This document shows, piece after piece, positions 8,749 through 17,028 of a DNA stretch of 64,000 nt. A program made the position numbers and the translations under genes. The DNA is from Rhodoferax sp. PAMC 29310 (GTDB lineage Bacteria > Pseudomonadota > Gammaproteobacteria > Burkholderiales > Burkholderiaceae_C). Numbering within the stretch: the stretch's first letter is position 1; every line of letters begins with the position of its first letter. The notes under the pieces were generated by a model that had not been told where the DNA came from, did not search any database, and saw only the letters and a list, made by a program, of their open reading frames with translations. The stretch is taken from positions 2,356,001 to 2,420,000 of the forward strand of contig NZ_CP072852.1 of the NCBI RefSeq assembly GCF_017948265.1. The letters are read 5' to 3'.

Positions 8749-10574
8749 AATGGGGCATCCTTTCTGCCCTGATGATCGGGCTCCCCTTTGGGGCTGTCGC
8801 TCAGGAACCGCCTGCCGCTGCGCCCACTAGCGAAGTGGCCGCAGCAACCACGTTTGAACTGAAGGTGGACGCCCCGGATGCCATTCGCGATCTGCTGAAC
8901 ACCCACCTGGAGATCAAACGCTACCGCGAAGTCAGCGATTTGAGCGACAACGAGCTGAGGCGGCTGATGCTGGTCGCCAAGGAAGACAGCCGCGCGCTGC
9001 TTGGCACGATCGGCTACTTCTCGCCTGAGATTCAGGCTGAATTGGACATCACCGATGGGGAACGCCGCCGCACCGTCACGTTAACGGTGGTGCCGGGCGA
9101 GCCCACGCTTGTGAGCGATGTCAACCTGACCTTCACTGGCGCCATCAGCCAAGACCCGACGACCCAACTACAGCGTGAGAAGATTCAAAACGACTGGTCT
9201 TTTCGCAATGGCATGCGCTTTACCCAGGTCCGGTGGGACGCGGCCAAATTGCAGGCGTTGCGCCAGTTGACCAATGAGCGCTTTCCTGCCGGGCAACTGG
9301 GCGAGTCTTTGGCCGACATCGACCCAACAGCCCACCTGGTCCGCCTTAACGTGACCCTGGATTCCGGCCCCAACTACCGACTCGGAAAACTCCAGATCAA
9401 CGGCTTGGAGCGCTATGACGAGGAACTGGTCACCCGGCTGGCCCGCCTGCCGGTCGGTGCCGACTATGACCAATTGGACTTGGTAGCTGCCCAGCGGCGA
9501 CTGGCCAACAGCGGGTACTTTGACTCGGCCTATGTCTCGATCGATACCAGCGGCGACCCTGAAAACGCACCGGTGGTCGTGCAACTGCGCGAAGGCAAGT
9601 TGAAGAAAATCGTGCTGGGAGTGGGTATCAGCACCGACAGCGGGCCCCGTTTGTCGCTGGAGCACACCAATCACAAATTGCCATGGCTGGGTTGGCGCGC
9701 CCTGTCCAAAATTTCACTCGACAACGAGACCCGTGCCATCAGCACCGAACTGACGGCCCCCCCTGACATGGACAACTGGCGCTGGATCACCTCCGCCCAG
9801 ATTCAAAACCAGAACACTGGGGGCGTTGATGTCACCAGCCAACGGTGGCGCGGTGGTCGCCGCCAGGACAGTGACCGCATCGACCGCAGCTACTACCTCG
9901 AATACGACCGGGCGGATACCGCGTCCAGCACCAATGCATTGCCCATCGTGGCCCAGTCACTCAGTGTCAACTACGCTTTCACACTACGCAGTTTTGACAG
10001 CATGCCCTTCCCCTCATCTGGCTGGGGCCTGGGGGTCGAAGTCGGCGGCGGAACCACCCTGGGGGGTCAGCGCGATCCCTTCAGCCGGGTGCTGGCCCGC
10101 GGGCGGTACTACTTCTCACTGGCGGACAGCAACGACAACGCAGCCACTCAGCTGCGCTCGGGTCGAATCGTGTTGCGCGCGGAAGGCGGCGCGGTGATCG
10201 CCAAAGACGGCATCTCCCTGCCCAGCACCCAATTGTTTTTGACCGGCGGTGACACCACCGTGCGCGGTTACAGCTACCGCGAGCTGGGGGTCACCCAGAC
10301 GAGCGGGCTGGTGGCCCCTGGGCGCTATATGGTGAACGGCGGCGTGGAGTGGCAAAGCCCGCTCATCTCCGACGGACAGGTCACGGACTGGGAAGGCGCC
10401 TTGTTCGTGGACGCAGGTGGCGTCGCGGACGCCCCTTCCAACCTCAATCACAAAGTGGGCGTTGGCGCGGGTGTTCGCTGGAAGAGCCCGATTGGGCCGC
10501 TGCAAATCGACTTGGCCTATGGTCTCGACACTCAGCGACTTCGGCTGCACATGAACGTAGGTTTTAATTTCTGA
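8745..10574 (+). CDS. tamA: TamA-like outer-membrane translocation/assembly protein (BamA/Omp85 superfamily)
   Basis: A 609-residue outer-membrane protein. The start at 8745 overlaps the VWA stop and begins a signal peptide (M-K-W-G-I-L-S... cleaved after A-V-A). POTRA-like repeats follow, visible as Y-R-L-G-K-L-Q-I-N-G-L-E-R-Y-D and E-G-K-L-K-K-I-V-L-G-V-G. The C-terminal half is a 16-strand surface-antigen barrel: the V-R-G-Y-S-Y-R-E-L-G motif is the Omp85 V-R-G-Y/F loop, and the chain ends on Phe. TamA works with TamB in outer-membrane protein and lipid traffic. The overlapping tamB gene supports the call. Confidence 0.93.
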   Translation: MKWGILSALMIGLPFGAVAQEPPAAAPTSEVAAATTFELKVDAPDAIRDLLNTHLEIKRYREVSDLSDNELRRLMLVAKEDSRALLGTIGYFSPEIQAELDITDGERRRTVTLTVVPGEPTLVSDVNLTFTGAISQDPTTQLQREKIQNDWSFRNGMRFTQVRWDAAKLQALRQLTNERFPAGQLGESLADIDPTAHLVRLNVTLDSGPNYRLGKLQINGLERYDEELVTRLARLPVGADYDQLDLVAAQRRLANSGYFDSAYVSIDTSGDPENAPVVVQLREGKLKKIVLGVGISTDSGPRLSLEHTNHKLPWLGWRALSKISLDNETRAISTELTAPPDMDNWRWITSAQIQNQNTGGVDVTSQRWRGGRRQDSDRIDRSYYLEYDRADTASSTNALPIVAQSLSVNYAFTLRSFDSMPFPSSGWGLGVEVGGGTTLGGQRDPFSRVLARGRYYFSLADSNDNAATQLRSGRIVLRAEGGAVIAKDGISLPSTQLFLTGGDTTVRGYSYRELGVTQTSGLVAPGRYMVNGGVEWQSPLISDGQVTDWEGALFVDAGGVADAPSNLNHKVGVGAGVRWKSPIGPLQIDLAYGLDTQRLRLHMNVGFNF

Positions 10575-13500
10575 TGAAAGTGTTTCGTTATGCCCTGCTG
10601 GGGCTGCTTTCAGTGGTGGTACTTGTCCTGGCCTTGCTGGGTGGCGCATGGTTGTGGGGCGGTTCGGCCACCTCGTTGTCGACCCTCTTGGCACGTGTCG
10701 GCCCCTATCTGCCAGCAGATCAGTCTCTCTCGGTGAGCGAAGTGACCGGTTCCCTGCGCGATGGCGGCCGCATTGGCAGCTTGCGCTGGCGCCAAGGTGA
10801 ACTCAGTGTGGAGGCCACAGATGTTGAGTTGGCCTGGACACTGCGCCCCTTGTGGGACGGCGAGCTTCGCATCCGTCAAGTAACCGTCCAACACCTGCGC
10901 GTTGACGATCAACGGCCTCCCAGCCCCTCCGAGGACAAGGAGCCCCCATCAGGATTCAGCCTGCCCATCAAGGTCAGTCTGCCGTTTGCAGTCAACACGG
11001 TCGAATGGATGGGCCCTCCGGCCCTGGTAGCGACAGAACTCAAGGGAAGCTATCAATTTAATAGCACTCACCACACTCTTGACTTGGACCAAGTGCTTAT
11101 TTCATCTGGCAAATACGCTTTGCAGGCCAAACTGGAAGCCCTCGCCCCCATGGCGGTGGAGGTCAAGCTTCAGGGCACCGTGAGCACCGAAGTACCGGGC
11201 AGCGGCCAAGCCATCACCGTCACCGCCAAGGCCGACATAACGGGCGAATTGAGCCACGCGGATTCCCAACTGGCATTGCAAGCCCAACTACTTCCCGCCT
11301 TGGGCGGCCAAGCTCAGCGCAACCCGCAAGCCACTTTAAACGCCCAAATACAGCCATGGAACGCGCAGCCGCTGGCTCAGGCAAAGGGACGGTGGCAGTC
11401 GCTCAACCTGGCGGCGCTCTGGCCCCAAGCGCCCAAGACCGATCTCAGCGGCGAAGCCAGCGTCACGCCAGCCGGCTCCGGCTGGCAAGGCTCGCTAGTG
11501 GCCCGCAACTCCCGCAGTGGCCCGTGGGACCAGCAGTCCCTGCCCCTGCAAGACATCAACGCCCAGGTTATGTTTGACGGCGGTCGCTGGCTGTTGAAAT
11601 CACTGCAGGCCAAAGGCGCTGGCGGTGAATTGCTGGCCCGCGGTGAAGCCACCCAAGGCCCCGACGGAGCAGCCTCACCCACCGACTGGAAGGTCTCGGG
11701 CACCGCCCGTCAGATCAACCCGGCGGCACTGGACACCCGGTTGGACACCATCAGTTTGGATGGTGCTTTGACGGCCGAACAAGGCCCTCAAGGCATCCGT
11801 TTTGAGGCCAGTCTGCAGCCATCGATCAGGCAGACCGTGCCGCTTTCCAAAACCTTGCGCGGCTTGCGACTTAAAGCGGTTCAGGCCAGTGGTCTCTGGC
11901 GCGCCCCAACTCTGCAGCTCGACTCGCTGCTGGTGCAAACAGACGACGCGAAGATGACCGGCCAAGCCACCGTGCACACCCAAACACTTGCCACCCAGGG
12001 GCAATTGGCCTTGGTCGTGCCCGGGGCACAAGCTAACTTGGCCGGCCGCATGACCAGCGCTGACGGCGATGGGGCACTGCAGTTCAAAGCGGGCAATGCT
12101 GCCGTGCTCACTCAATGGTTGGCCCGCCTGCCCGGCATGCCGAAAGGGCTGACCGACCTTTACCTCCAGGGCGGTGCGGACCTGTCCGCCCGGTGGCAGG
12201 GAGGCTGGCAGAAACAAGGCCAGGCACTGAATCTGAAAGCCAACATTGACACACAAAAACTCGACCTTTTTCCGGGCCCGAAGGCCACGGAGGCCACACT
12301 GGGGCTGCGTGACACCCAACTGACCCTGACTGGCACCCTGCGTGCGCTTGAACTCCAGGTGAAGACCAAGCTCAACACCCCCACCCACCAATTGGCCCTG
12401 CAGTCCCAACTGCAAGGCGGACAACAAGTTGATGGTCAGTGGCAAGCGCAGATCAACACCGCGAAGTTGACGGCCAAGGAATCCAGTACCAGCGGTACCT
12501 GGACTGCCCAACTCACCAACAAAGTGAGCCTCAACCTGAAGCAAGACGCCACCCGCCAGTCGCTGGCGGTGGGCGCAGGGGCCTTGAGCTTGACCGGCCC
12601 TGTACCCGGCACAGCCCAGCTCAACTGGCAAGCCGCCAACTGGTCCCGCCGCAACAACGGCAAGACGGGACAAACTGCATGGGCGACTCGCGGCAATATC
12701 AGCCAACTGCCTTTGGGCTGGATCGAATTTTTGGGTAAAACCCCGTTGGTTAACCTCGGATTGCGTGGCGACCTGGTCTTTGGCGGCCAGTGGGACGCCG
12801 TCAGTGCCGACGCCTTGAACCTGACCTTGATTGTGGAACGCTCCAGTGGTGACCTGCAGCTGCTGGGAGAAGACGGCCAAACCGTGGCCCTGAGCGCCGG
12901 CTTGCGTGATGCACGCCTGGTGCTGACCGCCAACAACGAAAACCTGGGCGCCACCCTGATTTGGGACAGCCAGCGCGCCGGGCGGCTGAATGCCACCGCG
13001 AGCACACGCTTGCCGATCAAAGACGGGCTTTGGACTTGGACCCCAACTGCTCCGTTGGCCGGAAAAATCAGCGCTGAACTGCCGCCGGTGGGCGCCTGGT
13101 CGCTATTGGCCCCGCCAGGCTGGCGACTCAGCGGCACGCTGGACGCGGACACCACACTCTCTGGCACATTGGGCACGCCGCTTTGGCATGGGCGCCTGCA
13201 GGCCAAAGACATGGCAGTGCGCTCAGTGGTGGATGGAATTGACTTCAGCCAAGGAACACTCACCACCCGACTGGATGGGCAGCGCCTGATCATCGACGAG
13301 TTCGCTTTGCAAGGCGCCGGTGGTGCACAAGGCGGTCAGCTGTCGATGAAGGGCTTGGTGGAGTGGCTGCCAGCCGGTAAAACACCGCCTGCCAGCCCGC
13401 TGGCCCGTCTGCGAATGGATCTGGATGCCTCGCTGAAATCCCTGCGAATGAGCTCGCGCGTGGACCGCCGCCTGATCATGTCCGGCCAACTCACTGCGCG

Positions 13501-14377
13501 ACTGGCGGACAACCAATTGGCGATTCGGGGCGCTTTGACGACCGATGAGGCTTTGATTATTCTGCCCGATGACTCCGCCCCCCAACTGGGCAAGGATGTG
13601 GTCGTACGGGGCCGGACCGACACTGAGCCCGCAAGCCGCCCGACCGCAGAATCGACCAACGCCATCACGCCAGATTTGCTCGTCACGCTTGACCTTGGCC
13701 CGGACTTTCAGGTCAAAGGCCGCGGTTTGTCCTCCAGATTGGCGGGTAAATTGACGCTCACCAGCTCGGCGCAAACCAATGGCCAGCCCCGTCTGACCGG
13801 CACGGTCAGCACGGTCCGTGGCACCTTCAAGGCTTACGGCCAGGAACTCGACATCGAAGAAGGCGTGTTGCGTTTTACGGGCCCGTACGACAACCCGTCC
13901 TTGAACGTGCTGGCTCTGCGGTCCAAGCTGTCGCAGCGGGTTGGTGTGCAAATCAATGGCACGGCGCGCTCGCCGGTCGTTCGCCTGTATGCCGACCCCG
14001 AGTTGCCCGAGGCGGAGAAGCTGGCCTGGCTGGTGCTGGGCCGCTCACCCAACGGGGGCGGGGCAGAAACCGCCCTTTTGCAACAGGCGGCGCTGGCCTT
14101 GATGGGGCGCAATGACAATGGCACCGGGGTCAGCCTAGCGCAACGGATCGGGCTGGACGAACTATCCGTCGGCGGCGGCACCGGTGGCGTCAGTGGGGCC
14201 ACATTGACAGTGGGGAAGCGCCTGTCGCAGGACTTCTATGTGGCCTATGAAACCGGGTTGGCGGGTGCGGTGGGCACCTTGCAAGTGTTTTACGACTTGT
14301 CACGTCGCTTCACCCTGCGCGCGACCACGGGCAACCAAAGTGCAGTCGACCTGATCTTCACCCATCGCTACGACTGA
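10574..14377 (+). CDS. tamB: TamB-like translocation and assembly module protein (DUF490)
   Basis: A 1267-residue protein with one N-terminal membrane anchor (about residues 7-30) and a very long beta-rich periplasmic region that would form the hydrophobic groove typical of the AsmA/TamB/VPS13-like superfamily. The last ~350 residues are the conserved DUF490 domain, for example G-T-F-K-A-Y-G-Q-E-L-D-I-E-E-G-V-L-R-F and L-A-W-L-V-L-G-R-S, ending F-T-H-R-Y-D. The ATG overlaps the tamA stop (TGATG), so the pair is co-translated. An AT-rich palindrome at 11049-11065 lies inside the gene. Confidence 0.94.
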   Translation: MKVFRYALLGLLSVVVLVLALLGGAWLWGGSATSLSTLLARVGPYLPADQSLSVSEVTGSLRDGGRIGSLRWRQGELSVEATDVELAWTLRPLWDGELRIRQVTVQHLRVDDQRPPSPSEDKEPPSGFSLPIKVSLPFAVNTVEWMGPPALVATELKGSYQFNSTHHTLDLDQVLISSGKYALQAKLEALAPMAVEVKLQGTVSTEVPGSGQAITVTAKADITGELSHADSQLALQAQLLPALGGQAQRNPQATLNAQIQPWNAQPLAQAKGRWQSLNLAALWPQAPKTDLSGEASVTPAGSGWQGSLVARNSRSGPWDQQSLPLQDINAQVMFDGGRWLLKSLQAKGAGGELLARGEATQGPDGAASPTDWKVSGTARQINPAALDTRLDTISLDGALTAEQGPQGIRFEASLQPSIRQTVPLSKTLRGLRLKAVQASGLWRAPTLQLDSLLVQTDDAKMTGQATVHTQTLATQGQLALVVPGAQANLAGRMTSADGDGALQFKAGNAAVLTQWLARLPGMPKGLTDLYLQGGADLSARWQGGWQKQGQALNLKANIDTQKLDLFPGPKATEATLGLRDTQLTLTGTLRALELQVKTKLNTPTHQLALQSQLQGGQQVDGQWQAQINTAKLTAKESSTSGTWTAQLTNKVSLNLKQDATRQSLAVGAGALSLTGPVPGTAQLNWQAANWSRRNNGKTGQTAWATRGNISQLPLGWIEFLGKTPLVNLGLRGDLVFGGQWDAVSADALNLTLIVERSSGDLQLLGEDGQTVALSAGLRDARLVLTANNENLGATLIWDSQRAGRLNATASTRLPIKDGLWTWTPTAPLAGKISAELPPVGAWSLLAPPGWRLSGTLDADTTLSGTLGTPLWHGRLQAKDMAVRSVVDGIDFSQGTLTTRLDGQRLIIDEFALQGAGGAQGGQLSMKGLVEWLPAGKTPPASPLARLRMDLDASLKSLRMSSRVDRRLIMSGQLTARLADNQLAIRGALTTDEALIILPDDSAPQLGKDVVVRGRTDTEPASRPTAESTNAITPDLLVTLDLGPDFQVKGRGLSSRLAGKLTLTSSAQTNGQPRLTGTVSTVRGTFKAYGQELDIEEGVLRFTGPYDNPSLNVLALRSKLSQRVGVQINGTARSPVVRLYADPELPEAEKLAWLVLGRSPNGGGAETALLQQAALALMGRNDNGTGVSLAQRIGLDELSVGGGTGGVSGATLTVGKRLSQDFYVAYETGLAGAVGTLQVFYDLSRRFTLRATTGNQSAVDLIFTHRYD
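11049..11065. repeat. Dispersed palindrome inside tamB
   Basis: GCTAT, CAATTTA, ATAGC is a perfect 5-7-5 palindrome in frame within tamB (encoding part of S-Y-Q-F-N-S-T). It matches the core of the dispersed element and is an AT-rich island in a GC-rich gene. Confidence 0.6.
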
Positions 14378-14395
14378 GTCACCGCCCAGCCCCCT

Positions 14396-14401
14396 TACAA
14401 T
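14396..14401 (+). promoter_or_regulatory. -10 hexamer for tRNA-Arg
   Basis: TACAAT lies 10 bp before the tRNA. A convincing -35 hexamer at 17 bp spacing is not visible; the region overlaps the end of tamB. Confidence 0.5.
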
Positions 14402-14411
14402 GCGGGGCGCT

Positions 14412-14486
14412 GCCGTCGTAGTTCAACGGATAGAACGGGGACCTCCTAAGTCTCAGATACAGGTTCGATTCCTGTCGGGGGCACCA
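14412..14486 (+). tRNA. tRNA-Arg (anticodon CCT)
   Basis: A 75-nt cloverleaf with encoded CCA. The anticodon stem is GGGAC/GTCTC, the loop CTCCTAA with anticodon CCT (decodes AGG), and the T arm ACAGG/CCTGT with TTCGATT. The acceptor stem is imperfect: 5' GCCGTCG against 3' CGGGGGC gives a G-G mismatch at position 4-69 and a U-G pair at 5-68. Confidence 0.9.
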
Positions 14487-14504
14487 TTTCAAAAGCTGGA
14501 CACT

Positions 14505-14526
14505 AAAAAGGCGTCTGGCCTTTTTC
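14505..14526 (+). terminator. Rho-independent terminator after tRNA-Arg
   Basis: Stem AAAAAGGC, loop GTCTG, stem GCCTTTTT and a further C/T tail, 19 nt after the tRNA. Confidence 0.8.
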
Positions 14527-14642
14527 TTGTTGGCACCTCCATTGGGCCAAAAAACCACCCCCATCGAGCAACCGCGCTAGGGAATTCAGTGGCTTGCCGC
14601 GTGGCCCATCCCCCATCAGGGTCATTGACCCTCGTCCCAAGG

Positions 14643-15446
14643 ATGCTAGAGTGGCCTGAAGTAAAGCGAGTGACTCGCTGTTATTGGCCTCAATTTTCGG
14701 ACTTCACCTTGCACGAACTGCCTGCCATTCACACCGAAGCGCTCCGCCTCATGGATGCCGCCGGAGTGTCCGTTGTTTTCGTTGACGCCAATATGCGCGT
14801 CACCAGCTTCACGGACCATGCGGCCATCATTCCCAACCTGATTTGGCTGGATGCAGGGCGTCCTCTGGCCCATGTTTTTGCCAACATGCAAGGGTGCGAG
14901 GATTTGATCGTTGCCACGCAATGCGTCCTGGACCATCCCGCCTCCCAGACGGCTCACCTGCTGGCGCCTGCCGGCAACTGGATGGAGGCCACAGTCAGGC
15001 CCTGTCGCAGCGAGAACCTCGGACCAACGGGCGCGGTGATCAACCTGGTCAACGTGAGTGAAATCAAGCGACTGACCCAGGCACTGCTGGAGGCCCAGTC
15101 CAAAAACTACGCGCTGGTGGAATGGTCTCTGGAAGCCACCCATATTCTTCGCGATGGTCACTTCGTTTATCTGAACCCGGCGGCAATCGAGTTGTATGGG
15201 GCCGACTCCGCCCAAGAGCTGCTGGGTCAACCGTCAAAAGACCGGGTGCATTCTGACGATCTCCCCCTGGCATTGTCCAGAATGAGTGCTCTGATTGGCC
15301 AGCAAGAGAATGCGCCGTTGACCGAGATGAGGTTCATCAAACTCGACGGCGCCGTCATGGACGTGCAAGCCCAGGCGACCCTGATCGATCACGAGGGGGC
15401 GCCCGCCATTCAGGTCGCTTGGCGCGATGTCACAGAACAAAAATGA
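14643..15446 (+). CDS. PAS-domain sensor half of the split diguanylate cyclase
   Basis: About 267 residues with two PAS folds. The first (roughly residues 30-150) contains V-V-F-V-D-A-N-M-R-V-T-S-F-T and I-I-P-N-L-I-W-L-D-A-G-R-P-L, like the PAS domains in CheB/CheR-PAS proteins. The second (roughly 165-265) has H-F-V-Y-L-N-P-A-A-I-E-L-Y-G and ends W-R-D-V-T-E-Q-K. No membrane segment is visible, so it would sense a cytoplasmic signal. Alone it has no output domain. GTG at 14670 or TTG at 14707 are other possible starts. Confidence 0.6.
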   Translation: MLEWPEVKRVTRCYWPQFSDFTLHELPAIHTEALRLMDAAGVSVVFVDANMRVTSFTDHAAIIPNLIWLDAGRPLAHVFANMQGCEDLIVATQCVLDHPASQTAHLLAPAGNWMEATVRPCRSENLGPTGAVINLVNVSEIKRLTQALLEAQSKNYALVEWSLEATHILRDGHFVYLNPAAIELYGADSAQELLGQPSKDRVHSDDLPLALSRMSALIGQQENAPLTEMRFIKLDGAVMDVQAQATLIDHEGAPAIQVAWRDVTEQK

Positions 15447-15479
15447 ACCGCCCTGCTCCAACAGGAGAGTCGCGCCCGC

Positions 15480-16076
15480 ATGCAGGTGGCGGACAACGTC
15501 CTGCAGTTGGCTTTTCAGGACATGTTGACTGGCCTGCCCAATCGGCGGGTGCTGATTGACCGTGTCAATCAGGCCCGAGTTGCCAGCAAACGCAGCGAAC
15601 TTTACGCTTCGCTGCTGTTGTTGGACCTGGATAACTTCAAACCGCTGAACGACACCTACGGCCACGCCGCCGGTGACCTTCTGCTGATTGAAGTTGCACG
15701 GCGGCTGCAGCAATGCGTGCGTGAAACCGATTTGGTGGTGCGCTTTGGTGGCGACGAATTTGTGGTGTTGTTGACCGCCCTGAGCCGGCATCAAGGGGAT
15801 GCGGCCGAATTGGCTGACGCGGTCGCGAAGAAGATTGCCCATGCGCTCAAGCAACCTTATTTGCTAGAAGTTCAGGATGAGTTACGGCAGAGTTCAACTG
15901 TCGAGCACCACTGCACTGCAAGCATCGGTATCGCCCTGTTTGTGAACGAGGCCGCTTGCCACGACGAAATCCTCAAATGGGCGGATGCGGCGATGTACCG
16001 CGCGAAAAAGGCGGGGAAGAACCGGATTCAACTTCATGACTCTGCGGCACTTTTCCCCGGGGAAAAAGAAGATTAG
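15480..16076 (+). CDS. GGDEF half of the split diguanylate cyclase
   Basis: A 198-residue GGDEF domain that would make cyclic di-GMP. It has D-M-L-T-G-L-P-N-R-R, L-L-L-L-D-L-D-N-F-K and the intact active-site R-F-G-G-D-E-F; R-E-T-D five residues before GGDEF is a consensus product-inhibition (I) site. The ATG at 15480 is in phase with the PAS half, 33 nt after the stop; AGGAG lies about 15 nt upstream, so weak re-initiation is conceivable. Confidence 0.7.
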   Translation: MQVADNVLQLAFQDMLTGLPNRRVLIDRVNQARVASKRSELYASLLLLDLDNFKPLNDTYGHAAGDLLLIEVARRLQQCVRETDLVVRFGGDEFVVLLTALSRHQGDAAELADAVAKKIAHALKQPYLLEVQDELRQSSTVEHHCTASIGIALFVNEAACHDEILKWADAAMYRAKKAGKNRIQLHDSAALFPGEKED

Positions 16077-16116
16077 TCCAGTGGAAGTCAGCGCATAACG
16101 CTACTTTTCTGATAGC
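16072..16116 (-). repeat. Dispersed palindromic element, after the GGDEF gene
   Basis: Read on the minus strand: GCTAT, CAGAAAA, GTAGC (16116 to 16100), then GTTATGCGCTGAC, matching the tail start of the other copies. The tail runs up to the stop codon of the plus-strand GGDEF frame, so this copy is antisense to the upstream gene. Confidence 0.6.
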
Positions 16117-16158
16117 AAAGATTCAACTCCGGCAACGGCATCACGCCGAGCAAGCCAG

Positions 16159-16926
16159 TTAGTCCGCCAACGCTTCGTGCAACTCCACCAAGGCCAGCGT
16201 CAGCTTGTGATTGGGGTCGAGGTAAATCATGGGCAGAGACTGCTCGTGTGATTCCCGGATGCGGACCGACGATGGCAGGTAGGGCTGCAACACGGGCAAG
16301 CCTTCTTCGATCAACTCGTTCACCATGCGCTGGGGCAGATTGGCGCGAGGTTGAAACTGGTTCACCACAATGCCTTTGACGACCAGATCAGGATTGTGAT
16401 CGGCCCGAATTTCCTGTACGTTGTCCATCAAGGTGTACAGCGCTTTGCGGGAGAACTCATCGCAGTCAAATGGGATCAGGCATCCGCTGGCCCCAATAAG
16501 GGCGGAACGGGTGAAGAAATTCAGCGCCGGTGGTGTGTCGATATAAATGCGGTCATAGGTCTCGCCCAGCTTTTGCAACGCTTCACGCAGTTTGTAGATT
16601 TTCTGGCGCGATTCCAACTTGGTCTGCAATTCTGTCAGCGCAGGGCTGGAAGGCATGACATGGAGATTTTCATGCGGGGTGACCACAATGAACTCGGTCG
16701 GCGGCACCGGGCGAAAACTGTAACTCAAAGAGTGCTCAAAGAAGCCCGCCACATTGGGCTGATCGTCGCTCGCGCTGTCGCCTAGCAAATAGCTGGTGGA
16801 ATTGCCCTGCGGGTCCAAATCGATGACCAGGGTTTGGAGCCCCTGGCTGGCACTGATGGCTGCCAGATTGCAGGTGATGGTGGATTTTCCAACCCCACCT
16901 TTCTGGTTGAAGACGACGAGAGGCAT
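16159..16926 (-). CDS. ParA-family ATPase
   Basis: A 255-residue deviant-Walker ATPase. It begins M-P-L-V-V-F-N-Q-K-G-G-V-G-K-S-T (signature lysine 9, P-loop lysine 14), followed by V-I-D-L-D-P-Q-G-N and Y-D-R-I-Y-I-D-T-P-P. ParA/MinD-type proteins dimerise with ATP on DNA or membranes to position cargo. There is no parB, parS or replication gene nearby, so it is not a plasmid partition locus. Cargo could be a chemoreceptor, polar or other complex; that is open. The gene is monocistronic as far as can be seen. Confidence 0.88.
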   Translation of the reverse strand: MPLVVFNQKGGVGKSTITCNLAAISASQGLQTLVIDLDPQGNSTSYLLGDSASDDQPNVAGFFEHSLSYSFRPVPPTEFIVVTPHENLHVMPSSPALTELQTKLESRQKIYKLREALQKLGETYDRIYIDTPPALNFFTRSALIGASGCLIPFDCDEFSRKALYTLMDNVQEIRADHNPDLVVKGIVVNQFQPRANLPQRMVNELIEEGLPVLQPYLPSSVRIRESHEQSLPMIYLDPNHKLTLALVELHEALAD

Positions 16927-17028
16927 GACAGGGCTCCTTGAACTGCGTGAAAAATGGGCGGGATGAGGGCTTTATTGTGCACTGCATCAAAAGTACGCCG
17001 ACATCCACTCACGGCAGTCGCAATTGGG

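Larger units (their letters stand above)
14643..16076 (+). pseudogene. PAS-PAS-GGDEF diguanylate cyclase split by an in-frame TGA
   Basis: Two reading frames in the same phase (14643-15446 and 15480-16076) are separated by one TGA at 15444-15446. Translating through the stop gives a continuous protein: the PAS end D-V-T-E-Q-K, then T-A-L-L-Q-Q-E-S-R-A-R-M, then the GGDEF entry helix F-Q-D-M-L-T-G-L-P-N-R-R. That is the normal PAS-GGDEF linker. A single C-to-T change (CGA to TGA) would explain the stop. It may be a recent nonsense mutation, a base-call error, or two proteins made separately. The true start is uncertain; 14643 has no well-spaced ribosome site. Confidence 0.75.

Noticed and set aside
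11675..12880. 401-codon minus-strand frame inside tamB
   Set aside because: It is antisense to a continuous TamB frame, rich in Gln, His and Arg, with no motif.
15444..15446. Selenocysteine or programmed readthrough at the TGA in the PAS-GGDEF gene
   Set aside because: No SECIS-like hairpin directly downstream, and the linker position has no catalytic role; a nonsense mutation or base error is simpler.
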